Source of the DNA: Meghimatium bilineatum
Taxonomy: Eukaryota; Mollusca; Gastropoda; Stylommatophora; Philomycidae
Length of the DNA stretch: 64,000 bases
Assembly: GCA_034231615.1 (NCBI GenBank)
Contig: CM067306.1
Coordinates: 65,933,790 to 65,997,789 of the forward strand
Direction of reading: 5' to 3'
The notes beneath the pieces are model-generated. The model had not been told where the DNA came from. It saw nothing but the letters and a program-made list of their open reading frames with translations, and searched no databases. The translations under genes were made by a program, and so were the position numbers. Positions 54,930-64,000 of this stretch are shown in pieces; the stretch's first letter is position 1, and every line of letters starts with the position of its first letter.

Positions 54930-55700
54930 ATTGGAGTAATCCCTTTAACTGTGAACAGGTATCTGTGATCTAAACAGCCAATAGCTTTTCTAACAAAAGC
55001 AGAGCTCTATCTGTATTGAGGAATCAAAACGACAGCAAAACTTGTATAAGATTTGTCCCCTAGACATGGTTGTATTAAGAGGAGTTAATGGATGCATTTT
55101 TAGTTCCTGAAGGGAGGCATTCCAGTGAGACAGTATCCCAGGATCATTGCGTGCACTTCTTGGTCAACTAACTGATCATTTCTCTGTTGATCATTTTGAA
55201 GTGCTGATACTTCTATCATTCATAAATCTAGCCACAGTGGAGTCTGGCATAATAGGACAAAGGTGCAATGTTAGGAGAATGTTAGGACATAATAGGACAA
55301 AGGTGCAATGTTAGGACAATGTTAGGACATAATAGGACAAAGGTGCAATGTTAGGACAATGTTAGGACATAATAGGACAAAGGTGCAATGTTAGGACAAT
55401 GTTAGGACATAATAGGACAAAGGTGCAATGTTAGGACAATGTTAGGACATAATAGGACAAAGGTGCAATGTTAGGACAATCTTAGGACATAATAGGACAA
55501 AGGTGCAATGTTAGGACAATGTTAGGACATAATAGGACAAAGGTGCAATGTTCACTCACCTGCATCTCTTTGTTATCCATGAGGATGATGTGATAGAAGA
55601 CAAAGGTTGAGACAAGACATACAGTAGCGATGTTTTTTTTCACAGTCAATAGGTTGTCACCCCATCCCCTAATGTTGATTAGTCACCTCTTTTGACATGC
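54930..55700 (+). repeat. Dispersed repeat D with a 40-bp tandem array
   Basis: Counterpart of 27475-28195, interrupted at 55244-55550 by about 7.5 copies of a 40-bp unit containing AATGTTAGGACAATGTTAGG and CATAATAGGACAAAG. The tandem arrays in the two copies of D arose from different parts of it. Confidence 0.75.
55244..55550. repeat. 40-bp tandem repeat, about 7.5 copies
   Basis: Near-perfect units with GGTGCAATGTTAGGACAATG. Confidence 0.96.
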
Positions 55701-55914
55701 ATGAATTAAAAAACAACTTGTTTTGTTTACAAAATAAATTACCTGTGACAATAAGGAATGCTTCTTTATCCGCAGACATGAGTACATTTAAGCCATAAAA
55801 ATTATAGGGGTTGCAGTTCAGGTAGACCTAATTCAATCACCATAACCTCACATGATATCTTTTATATTGTTCTCAAATATATAGATACACTTTTATTTTT
55901 ATGTTTAAATTTAT

Positions 55915-56050
55915 GTACGCAGTGATATTAAATAGTTTGTTTAAACAGTTTTATTTTATGTACGCAGTGATAGTAAATAGTTTTATTTTATGTACGCAGT
56001 GATAGTAAATAGTTTTATTTTATGTACGCAGTGATAGTAAACAGTTTTAT
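55915..56050. repeat. About 32-bp tandem repeat, 4 copies
   Basis: TATTTTATGTACGCAGTGAT units directly before the coiled-coil exon; gene A has one unit (25800). Confidence 0.9.
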
Positions 56051-56070
56051 TTGATTAATTCTGTCAACAG

Positions 56071-56669
56071 AGGGTAGCAAGATGTTACAAAAAAGTAGCA
56101 ATGGAAATATTGATTCGGAACAAACTAATGTACCTCAAGCATCAAGGGGAAACACAACACAAGAAACACTGGTAGGCAGAGAAGGTAGTAATGTTCTGTA
56201 TGAAGTTTTGAAGGGATACACAACAATAGAAGGGAGATTAGAAAAAAATGAAAAGCAAGTAAGGCACATAACTACAAAATTATATGAAATTGAGAAATTT
56301 GGATCGAAACTTCAAAGTTTGGAACAGAAGTTGGAAAAACTGGACAAAAATCAAGATCAGATCAGTTGTAGAATACATGCAAGTCTGAACATGAAACTGA
56401 TGAATATGAATAATGAGATCGAGTCAGTGAAGATTGTCACGGATAAACATAATCTATCTTTAGAAGCTTTCTTAACCAAGAAAGAAGAATTGGAACAGGT
56501 TATAGCTAATATGCACCAAGAAATCCATGTAAACAAAGAAGCTATTGATACTTTATCAAGAAAAGAAAACAGTGAGATAGCCATTCGAGAAATTGAACAC
56601 AAACTTGTGTCAATGGAAGCAGGAAATAGAAAACAACTTGAAGTTGTACAGAAGAAGTTTAACAAAAAT
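56071..56669 (+). CDS. Gene B coiled-coil exon
   Basis: 599 nt between acceptor CTGTCAACAG and donor GTAAGT; phase 1 to phase 0, open throughout. After a Ser/Gln-rich start (GSKMLQKSSNGNIDSEQTN) it encodes long stretches with hydrophobic residues spaced in heptads: YTTIEGRLEKNEKQVRHITT, FGSKLQSLEQKLEKLDKNQD, KEELEQVIANMHQEIHVNKE, AIREIEHKLVSMEAGNRKQL. This is expected to form a parallel coiled coil that brings C1q heads together in trimers. Open frame over 199 codons and identity with the broken gene A exon support it. Confidence 0.88.
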
Positions 56670-57594
56670 GTAAGTAAACTATACTGTGTCATATCTCCTT
56701 TTGGGTATTTCTCAAACTCCCTCTGTATAGCAAAATTTACACTTTCATTGTCTCTTTTATCTTCCATATTTGTTCAAACTACAACTTAGACTGTACACAT
56801 CAGACTGTACTTCTAATTTTCTAATTTGTTTAAAATATGTTTCTATATTATTTTATTGCATATAATCAATAAAATTTAAATTTTCTTTGGTGATTTTGAT
56901 TGTTTATTTTGTTAGGAAACATTTTTAATATGCTTTTTTTCTTTTATAATTTTTAAAATAATCAGGAATCTCTAGCATAAAATCTGGATAAGCTTGTTTG
57001 TATTTATGTTTATTTTCTTGGTAGTGTTTCATTTTATATGGTTTATTACATTCTTTACAGCTTGATCTTAAACCATATTTTACTGTTTTACTCTTTGAAT
57101 AGCAAGTTATAGGTTTATTAATAAAACATATTGAACAAGTTCATTGGTGTCATTTTTTATTAATATATTTAAAATATTTTTTAAATTTATCAGTGATTCC
57201 AAACATTTGAAGAAGGTATTGTATATAATATTGTAATACTTATTATTTTATTATTTAGAGAGTATTTATAGGAATCCCCATCATTCGGACTAATATTCTG
57301 GCAGTTAAAAAAAAGATAATGTTAAGAGTCAGAGAGAATATTTTTTAATTTCTATTTTTTAGACAAAAATATAATACACTAAATAATGGGCCTACTGACA
57401 TACTGACATACCCCCGAATATTTTATATGAATTGAATTTTTTTTTAAATCAAAACAAATTCGGGGGATGGGGGGGGGGGAGGGGGGTTTACACCCACCAT
57501 ATTTTTGTTAAATGTTGATTTATTTCTATGGGGGTATAGCCACCATTAAAAAAAAAAAAATTAAAATGAGGATGAGGCAGGCACACAAATATAT
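56670..57594. other. AT-rich intron of gene B
   Basis: Poly(G) tract at 57465-57487 and poly(A) at 57548-57560; no gene recognised. Confidence 0.45.
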
Positions 57595-57714
57595 TATACT
57601 ACTATGGAAGTCAATAAATCATTCTACCACTTAGACTTATACATCATGCATGGAACGTCAATAATTTCTCCATTTTTATAGTGGAAAATCAATAATTCTT
57701 CCATTTTTATAGTG

Positions 57715-57945
57715 GATTCTTCTTCTGCTTTTGTTTTCCAACTCGTGCAGATTAGCAGGGTGTGGTTCAGGGAGAAGAATATTTTGTTTCTTGCTTTACA
57801 GCTTGGCTGTGATATTGCACCTTTCAGCCTGACACATCTGACTTCAGCGTGACATTTGGATCACTTTGACCCCCTGTTTCATGGGACAACCAACTCCACT
57901 CCCGAGACCTCCTTAGTAATTTTTTATGACATACAAAGCAGGTAA
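57715..57945 (-). mobile_element. SINE-like family S2, decayed copy
   Basis: Same position and orientation as 28388-28570 in unit A: TTCTTCTGCTTTTGTTTTCC, CTCGTGCAGATTAGCAGG, CACATCTGACTTCAGC, CAACCAACTCCACTCC-like block. Confidence 0.78.
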
Positions 57946-58059
57946 AAGTATCGCTCGTTCATTTTTCCCCCTTTTTGACCATGACAAGATATGAACAATA
58001 ATGAATTCTAAATATATTTCCTCCCAACAGTTAGGGTATAGGATCTGGCAAACATTATA

Positions 58060-58212
58060 TGGGATGTGCCAGGACATTGACGTAAATATATCAGCAACAC
58101 AAAACGTTTTCATTCTTTAGACTACCTCTTGCTGGAAATCAAGTAGGACCCCTACTACAAGAGAGATCCAGTGGGAGCAAGAGAATAAACGACGAAGAAG
58201 AAGAAGGTATTC
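58060..58212 (+). mobile_element. SINE-like family S1, diverged copy
   Basis: GGGATGTGCCAGGACATTGA, CTTGCTGGAAATCAAGTAGG, CAAGAGAGATCCAGTGGGAG and a GACGAAGAAGAAGAAG tail. Confidence 0.85.
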
Positions 58213-58850
58213 AGCAGGTTTCTTAACATGGGAGATTATAGAGTGAGGAACAAATCCAACGTCCCACCTCCTTAGTTACCTCTTGCTGTTTGTATGTCAC
58301 ATGATGCTGATGATGTCCATTTGTTACATCCACTTTTCAAACTCAAGAGTTATGTCCTTGACTACGAGTTCGTTGGTCGCTAATAAGATCTAAAGTCATA
58401 AATGTCTTTGCAGAGTTTGGAGTATGGGATGACCACTGTATATAGTTGTTGGTCTATTTTGACTTTCTAATTTCCTCTTATGACAAGTTGTTACTATTGT
58501 TACAGTATTACTATTGCTATAGTGCCTGGAAAACTTTTTGGTGAGCGATGGCAGGATCACAGTACTTGGAGATATATCTCAAGCACTGCAGGATTGACAT
58601 TTACTCATGGGAAATCAATTCTTGACCTTCCATTCTAGAATGGTCATATCAAATGATTTTAACAGAGTAAACACTGTAGGCAATTTGACAGAAATAAAAA
58701 CGAAAGGAGAGATCTGACTGTTGTCTCTCATCTCAGGACGTACTACACTCCTGCTCTTGTTGCAACACGTGTTCAAGAGCTCAGATTGGACACATCAACC
58801 ATCTCAAGACTAAAAACAATCACATCTATCTTGACCTCTTTCTTCTTCTT
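58213..58850. other. Intron of gene B, no gene recognised
   Basis: No coding signature; ends in CTTCTTCTTCTT before the LINE tail. Confidence 0.4.
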
Positions 58851-59018
58851 CTTTACAGACAACAGAATACATGCTACAGAATTGCCCCAGTTTCACTGTT
58901 CACAGAACCCCAATCTGGCCCACAGAAGAAGTTTCTCTACAAAACAAGTTGTATGGAACACAAGATGACCTAAAACAAACTGCACTATACATGAACAATA
59001 TTGGACTGGATGTTTAAC
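58851..59018 (+). mobile_element. LINE C-terminal tail
   Basis: Encodes QTTEYMLQNCPSFTVHRTPI, WPTEEVSLQNKLYGTQDDLK and QTALYMNNIGLDV followed by a stop: the cysteine-containing C-terminus after RNase H in this LINE group (compare 1-130 minus). Confidence 0.75.
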
Positions 59019-59129
59019 AATCTATTGCAGAAGATATTTTTCAATACTAATCTCATCTTTGTTTGTGAAGATGGAACATCATCACACATGGATGAGAATG
59101 AGATTATTAAAAAAAGAGAATGATTTATT

Positions 59130-59300
59130 ATCTCAAATGAAGAATAGAGTTTGATTTCTACAAATGAAGAATAGAGTTTGATTTCTACAAATGAAGAATA
59201 GAGTTTGATTTCTACAAATGAAGAATAGAGTTTGATTTCTACAAATGAAGAATAGAGTTTGATTTCTACAAATGAAGAATAGAGTTTGATTTCTACAAAA
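59130..59300. repeat. 27-bp tandem repeat, 6 copies
   Basis: ATGAAGAATAGAGTTTGATT units. One unit is present in gene A (28985); expansion is specific to B. Being divisible by 3, it yields a false minus-strand frame. Confidence 0.96.
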
Positions 59301-59359
59301 TAAATAACCATTTTGATGTGTGAAAGTAATTTCATTTTATGCTATCTAATTTTTTTCAG

Positions 59360-59413
59360 CTGCAGGATCTAGTTGAGAAAGTAGCAGCCATGTCACCCAG
59401 GATTGATAACCGG
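59360..59413 (+). CDS. Gene B linker exon, one base short
   Basis: Acceptor TTTTTTCAG, donor GTAATG. Encodes LQDLVEKVAAMSPRIDNR. Genes 0 and A have 55 nt here (ending CCAG or CTGG before the donor); B has 54 (ACCGG). The exon therefore ends in phase 0 while the C1q exon needs phase 1. Translation through the join would meet a stop after about 17 codons. Unless another donor is used, this base loss inactivates gene B. Confidence 0.7.
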
Positions 59414-59497
59414 GTAATGTTTGTGTCCTGTTTAGTTTGAAATTTAAAAACAGCAAAACAGTACAAAGATTTGTTAATTTTATAATTATTTTTACAG

Positions 59498-59845
59498 GAA
59501 AGAATGTTCAATGCCACAGTCTATGCTCAGTCTGTGCAGACTCGGATTGGTGGGACACGCTGGAGGATAGAAGATGGCAGAATACCAGAGGATCTACTTT
59601 TTGGAGAATTAAATTCTTGGAAAAGATCTCAAGGTTGAAGTCTACTTTTGTGTATGCAAATGCGATATGCATGATAAAGGCATTCATACAGAATAATGGA
59701 AACAGAATAATCTGGATTAAGTTACATGTATGGGAAATAATCTGGATTAAGTTACATGTATGGGAAATAATCTGGATTAAGTTACATGTATGGGAAATAA
59801 TCTGGATTAAGTTACATGTATGGGAAATATCAGGAATGGTATAAA
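59498..59845 (+). mobile_element. LINE RT relic with internal 30-bp repeat
   Basis: Counterpart of 29216-29500: DSDWWDTLEDRRWQNTRGST in the open frame, with the true LINE frame (RIEDGRIPEDLLFGELNSW) shifted. At 59707-59828 a 30-bp unit (TCTGGATTAAGTTACATGTA) is repeated four times. Confidence 0.78.
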
Positions 59846-59854
59846 GACAAAGGA

Positions 59855-60955
59855 GAAAGTCATATACTTGATGTAGCACTGAATGTCAGAATTGACTTGA
59901 TGTAGCATTGAATGTCAGAATTGACTTGATGTAGCACTGAATGTCAGAATTGACTTGATGTAGCACTGAATGTCAGAATTGACTTGATGTAGCACTGAAT
60001 GTCAGAATTGACTTGATGTAGCACTGAATGTCAGAATTGACTTGATGTAGCACTGAATGTCAGAATTGACTTGATGTAGCACTGAATGTCAGAATTGACT
60101 TGATGTAGCACTGAATGTCAGAATTGACTTGATGTAGCACTGAATGTCAGAATTGACTTGATGTAGCACTGAATGTCAGAATTGACTTGATGTAGCACTG
60201 AATGTCAGAATTGACTTGATGTAGCACTGAATGTCAGAATTGACTTGATGTAGCACTGAATGTCAGAATTGACTTGATGTAGCACTGAATGTCAGAATTG
60301 ACTTGATTTAGCACTGAATGTCAGAATTGACTTGATGTAGCACTGAATGTCAGAATTGACTTGATGTAGCACTGAATGTCAGAATTGACTTGATGTAGCA
60401 CTGAATGTCAGAATTGACTTGATGTAGCACTGAATGTCAGAATTGACTTGATGTAGCACTGAATGTCAGAATTGACTTGATGTAGCACTGAATGTCAGAA
60501 TTGACTTGATGTAGCACTGAATGTCAGAATTGACTTGATGTAGCACTGAATGTCAGAATTGACTTGATGTAGCACTGAATGTCAGAATTGACTTGATGTA
60601 GCACTGAATGTCAGAATTGACTTGATGTAGCACTGAATGTCAGAATTGACTTGATGTAGCACTGAATGTCAGAATTGACTTGATGTAGCACTGAATGTCA
60701 GAATTGACTTGATGTTTTATTGAATGTCAGTGAACATCATAATTGACTTGATGTGGCACTGAATGTCAGGATTGACGTGATGTAGCAGTGAATGTCAATG
60801 TCAGGATTGACTTGATGTAGCACTGAATGTCAGGACTGACTTGATGTAGCACTGAATGTCAAGACTGGCTTGATGCGGCACTGAATGTCAGGATTGACTT
60901 GATGTAGCACTAAATGTCAATGAATGTCAAGATTGACTTGATGTAGCACTGAATG
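59855..60955. repeat. 29-bp satellite, about 37 copies
   Basis: About 29 near-perfect units (TTGATGTAGCACTGAATGTC then AGAATTGAC) to 60713, then some 7 diverged units. Gene A has a single unit-like sequence at 30150-30175 (AATGAATGTCAGGATTGACT), so the array grew in B. Confidence 0.98.
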
Positions 60956-61404
60956 ATCAATACAGTTAGTCTTATCCTCTTATGGAGCATCCATTAACAA
61001 AAGAATTAGAGATACTGTGTGCTTGAAGATGTAAAACTTGTTGACTCAAATTTCGAGACGAGTGGTTGCCATCTGAGTGGACCTGGCTCAAATCCCATTT
61101 GCTGCATGATTTTTCTTTAACAATGTCCTCGATGCTTCTATATTATATTCGTAAAATTAATTCCCCATTTAACAATATCAATACAGTGATATAGCGCATA
61201 ATCGATAATATGTACTCACTGCAGCAAAACTGAAATCCATCAGGTGAAACTTGAAACAGGGTCATGACATTTTGATAAGCACTGGAAACAAACATAAAAA
61301 TACAAACACACAAATTGACGTTTCAACCAAATGACCTTTATTAAGAACACAATACAATGAGTAAGAATGCAGTATTGATGTTCTATTCACATTGTAGAAC
61401 TAAC
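60956..61404. other. Unassigned stretch
   Basis: Minus-strand GAAAC motif at 61317-61346 (see findings). A tRNA-like word GGCTCAAATCCC at 61087 is not enough to call a tRNA. Confidence 0.35.
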
Positions 61405-61500
61405 TCTGCTCTGCCATGGGAATGTGCATATTTAGCTCTGCCATGGGAATGTGCATATTTAGCTCTGCAACATAAGTGTGCATATTTAACTCTGCCATGT
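61405..61500. repeat. 27-bp tandem repeat, 3-4 copies
   Basis: CTCTGCCATGGGAATGTGCA units, the last ones diverged. Confidence 0.92.
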
Positions 61501-61857
61501 GAACGTCTGTGAATGTGAATGTTTGTTTTTATAGAAATATTTTACTGGACTGAACTAATTAGTTAAGTTCGTATTCCACTAAAGGTCAGATAAATAGAGC
61601 ACACCCTATAAGACACAAAACACCAGCTCACAAACACATGCATATGTAAAACATTGTCATTGGGTCAAAGAGCAACAGGCCATAGACCCTATGAACCACC
61701 AAACACAGATTCCACTATATATACACACATACAGACATAACTTGAATTTACATACAATAACAGTTAATAATGTCATGTTTGAAAGAAGAAAGGCAAGAGT
61801 CCTTAAGCTAAGCAGAAGTCCCTGACATTTTTGACACAATTATTTATTTATTTTCAG

Positions 61858-62252
61858 AGACCCTATCGTCAAGAGAATGCATTGGTTTCTCTGAAAATGC
61901 ATCCCCAATAAGAGCAAGCGCAAGCACACTAATTATAACATCTTATAAAATTAAATGTAATATCAGTGATCACTTTAATGCAACATCTGGAGTGTTTACA
62001 GCACCTGACACTGGAGTATATGTTGTCAGTCTCATACTTACACAGACTGAGAAAGATAAATATGCCGGCCCCATTTTAGTTTTGTGTGATAATGGTAATA
62101 GAAAATTTCCTGTATGTGAAGCATCAAGTCTGCAGATACTTCATTCAAGCGACCTTGGCATAGTTACAATGAAGGCCGGTGATAAACTTTTTGTTGAATT
62201 TCCTGGAATTGATTTAAAATCAAATTTTCAATCAAGTTTTATGATTATATGA
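61858..62252 (+). CDS. C1q-domain terminal exon, gene B, shortened
   Basis: Acceptor ATTTTCAG, phase-1 entry, TLSSRECIGFSENASPIRAS-like start (the codon after T reads as L or I class), HFNATSGVFTAPDTGVYVVS, then MKAGDKLFVEFPG. After IDLK the last strand differs: SNFQSSFMII and a stop at 62250-62252, about five residues shorter than the SVKFSAFxIG end of the other three copies. A small deletion plus a short duplication (ATTATATGATTGGATGA) explain this. The final beta strand of the C1q fold is probably lost. AATAAA found after gene A is AATATT here. Confidence 0.8.
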
Positions 62253-62436
62253 TTGGATGAACATTCTAGCATAAATGTTTTTGATAGTGATGAAGTGTGT
62301 GGGAATATTTGGCAAGACAATTTGTTGCAACTGGAAAGAACACTTGAAATGACAGAAATTTGTTGTGCAAAGAATTCTTATCCATTTTGATTCGCTGTTT
62401 TACTTTCTTTTTTTAGCAGTTCTTTTATCTGCAGAG

Positions 62437-63150
62437 TTGTTTCTCGTATAAATTATTGTCTAATAATGTCTATATCTGCAGTGTTGTTTCTTCTATAAAT
62501 TGTTGCCTAGTAATGTGTACATCTGCAATGTTGTTTCTTCTATAAATTGTTGTCTAGTAATGTGTACATCTGCAATGTTGTTTCTTGTATAAATTGTTGG
62601 CTAGTAATGTCTACATCTGCAATGTTGTTTCTTGTATAAATTGTTGCCTAGTCATGTCTACATCTGCAATGTTGTTTCTTGTATAAATTATTGCCTAGTC
62701 ATGTCTACATCTGCAATGTTGTTTCTTCTATAAATTGTTGTCTAGTAATGTGTACATCTGCAATGTTGTTTCTTGTATAAATTGTTGCCTAGTCATGTCT
62801 ACATCTGCAATGTTGTTTCTTGTATAAATTGTTGCCTAGTCATATCTGCAATGTTGTTTCTTGTATAAATTGTTGCCTAGTCATGTCTACATCTGCAATG
62901 TTGTTTCTTGTATAAATTATTGCCTAGTCATGTCTACATCTGCAATGTTGTTTCTTGTATAAATTGTTGCCTAGTCATATCTGCAATGTTGTTTCTTGTA
63001 TAATTTGTTGCCTAGTCATGTCTACATCTGCAATGTTGTTTCTTGTATAAATTGTTGCCTAGTAATGTCTTTATCTGCAGTGTTGTGTTTTTGTATAAAT
63101 TGTTGGCTAGTAATGTTTATATTTGCAGTGTTGTTTCTTGTATAAATTGA
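62437..63150. repeat. 47-bp minisatellite, about 15 copies
   Basis: Units contain ATCTGCAATGTTGTTTCTTG and TATAAATTGTTGCCTAGTCA, with 36-bp short units where the first part is skipped. A few diverged copies flank gene A (31690-31800, 32935-32995). Confidence 0.96.
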
Positions 63151-63193
63151 ATCGTATTTTCCAGTTCTTGTTTTGTACCACAGAGTTTAACTG

Positions 63194-63592
63194 TTATAGA
63201 CAATTGTATCGGAGGCCAGTATGTGCACCGTAATATGTTAATGTTTGCACATTTTTGAAGGATATTCGCAGCAATTTGGTTAGCTTAATCACATGTGCCC
63301 TTTGCTGAGTTCCTAATTTTGAATTTGTGTGCATATGGCTGCTTAATATATTATGACCAGTTCTCTGTCGAAATATGATGACCTTTTCTTGTGTGTTTAG
63401 CAGATGGTAGTCATCTCGAGCAAGTAAGTTAGATGTTTGTTGTTCATTTATCATGGATTTCTGTTGATGATAGCTGATTAGTATATTTGGTATACTAGCT
63501 ACTTCCTTGGCCAATTGATCAGCTCTCCCATTGCCTACTCTTCTCTCATAGCAATCTCTTTTCTTTCTATCCCACAGTGAAATAGAATCCAT
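63194..63592 (-). mobile_element. LINE RNase H C-terminal fragment
   Basis: The minus-strand frame reads RVGNGRADQLAKEVASIPNI, DDYHLLNTQEKVIIFRQRTG and HNILSSHMHTNSKLGTQQRA, matching 54330-54560 (GNEKADQLAKEGA...VIILRLRTGHNRLHSHMYTKFKIG). GNE is GNG here, losing the Glu before the last catalytic Asp block. Confidence 0.87.
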
Positions 63593-63639
63593 TGCAGTAT
63601 GTATCTACACTGATATTTCACTGTGGACAATATCTGTTT

Positions 63640-64000
63640 TAACATTTATGCAGAACATCAGAGAAGGAAATACATAAGAAAGAAGGAACAAGTTCTGAAT
63701 TTCTGGGTGTCGATGACAACAGTGCAGGTGACAATGCAGTAGAAATCAAGAGAGGAATCACAATAGTGACATCCAAAATAAATCAAATGAAAAATCTTTA
63801 GCAAGGTACCAGGTGCAAAACAAAAGTACAAATAATTAGATTAATTATAATTCCACTGGCAATCTATGGTTGTGAATCATGGACACTGAACAAGTCAAAG
63901 GTGGAGAAAATAGCTTCCATTGAGGTGAGATACTACAGAAAGATTGTGAGAATATCATGGACAGAGACCAAATTGTAAAAATGCCAGAGACATAATATTG
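63640..64000 (+). mobile_element. LINE RT fragment, cut by window end
   Basis: Encodes EFLGVDDNSAGDNAVEIKRG, ITIVTSKINQMKNL, then IIPLAIYGCESWTLNKSKVE and KIASIEVRYYRKIVRISWTE. Thumb region of the YGCESWTL-type LINE group; one stop inside. Confidence 0.85.

Noticed and set aside
61030-61120. tRNA-like sequence near GGCTCAAATCCC
   Set aside because: Only a B-box-like word; no matching A box or stems could be found.

Overview
The window looks like intergenic and intronic DNA from an animal nuclear genome, most likely a mollusc. This is an inference from three things: several C1q-domain exons of the type expanded in molluscs, typical GT-AG spliced exons in consistent phase, and a dense layer of metazoan transposons and minisatellites. 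No bacterial-style genes, rRNA genes, CRISPR arrays or convincing functional tRNA genes were seen. Most of the long open frames are tandem repeats read through or fragments of transposon proteins.

The host-gene content is one small family of C1q genes. Gene 0 (left) shows a short linker exon at 1127-1181 and two alternative or duplicated C1q-domain terminal exons at 5101-5513 and 7567-7982; these lie in a tandem duplication of roughly 2.2-2.4 kb. Gene A has exons at 22523-22642, 23593-23713, a coiled-coil exon at 25861-27121, a linker at 29076-29130 and a C1q exon at 30753-31165. Gene B repeats the same order at 47669-47860, 52312-52432, 56071-56669, 59360-59413 and 61858-62252. A and B are halves of a large segmental duplication (about 20.1-33.7 kb against 44.2-63.3 kb, possibly starting as early as 15.6 and 40.8 kb). 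The predicted product is an N-terminal helical region, a long coiled coil and a C-terminal C1q head. Gene A has in-frame stops and a 572-bp insertion in its coiled-coil exon. Gene B has an open coiled coil but a one-base loss at the end of the linker exon and a shortened C1q C-terminus. Both may therefore be pseudogenes, broken in different places.

Mobile elements fill the rest. DNA transposons: an internally deleted mariner with perfect 31-bp inverted repeats (1257-2177), a nearly intact Tc1/mariner-superfamily element with an unusual long D-to-E spacing (9283-11508), and a decayed hAT-like transposase (about 41195-41835). Retroelements: many 5'-truncated LINE pieces of at least three groups (two with RNase H domains, one of the YGCESWTL type), a Penelope-like GIY-YIG relic (about 48500-49345), and four SINE-like families (called S1-S4 here). 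S1 and S2 end in (GAA)n, as does one RNase H LINE; one insertion (46318-46738) joins a SINE-like head to that LINE tail.

Minisatellites are exceptionally common (more than 20 arrays, unit lengths 13-78 bp), several of them inside the introns or just after the C1q exons. Comparing A with B gives empty sites for many insertions, so the order of events can be read directly from the window.
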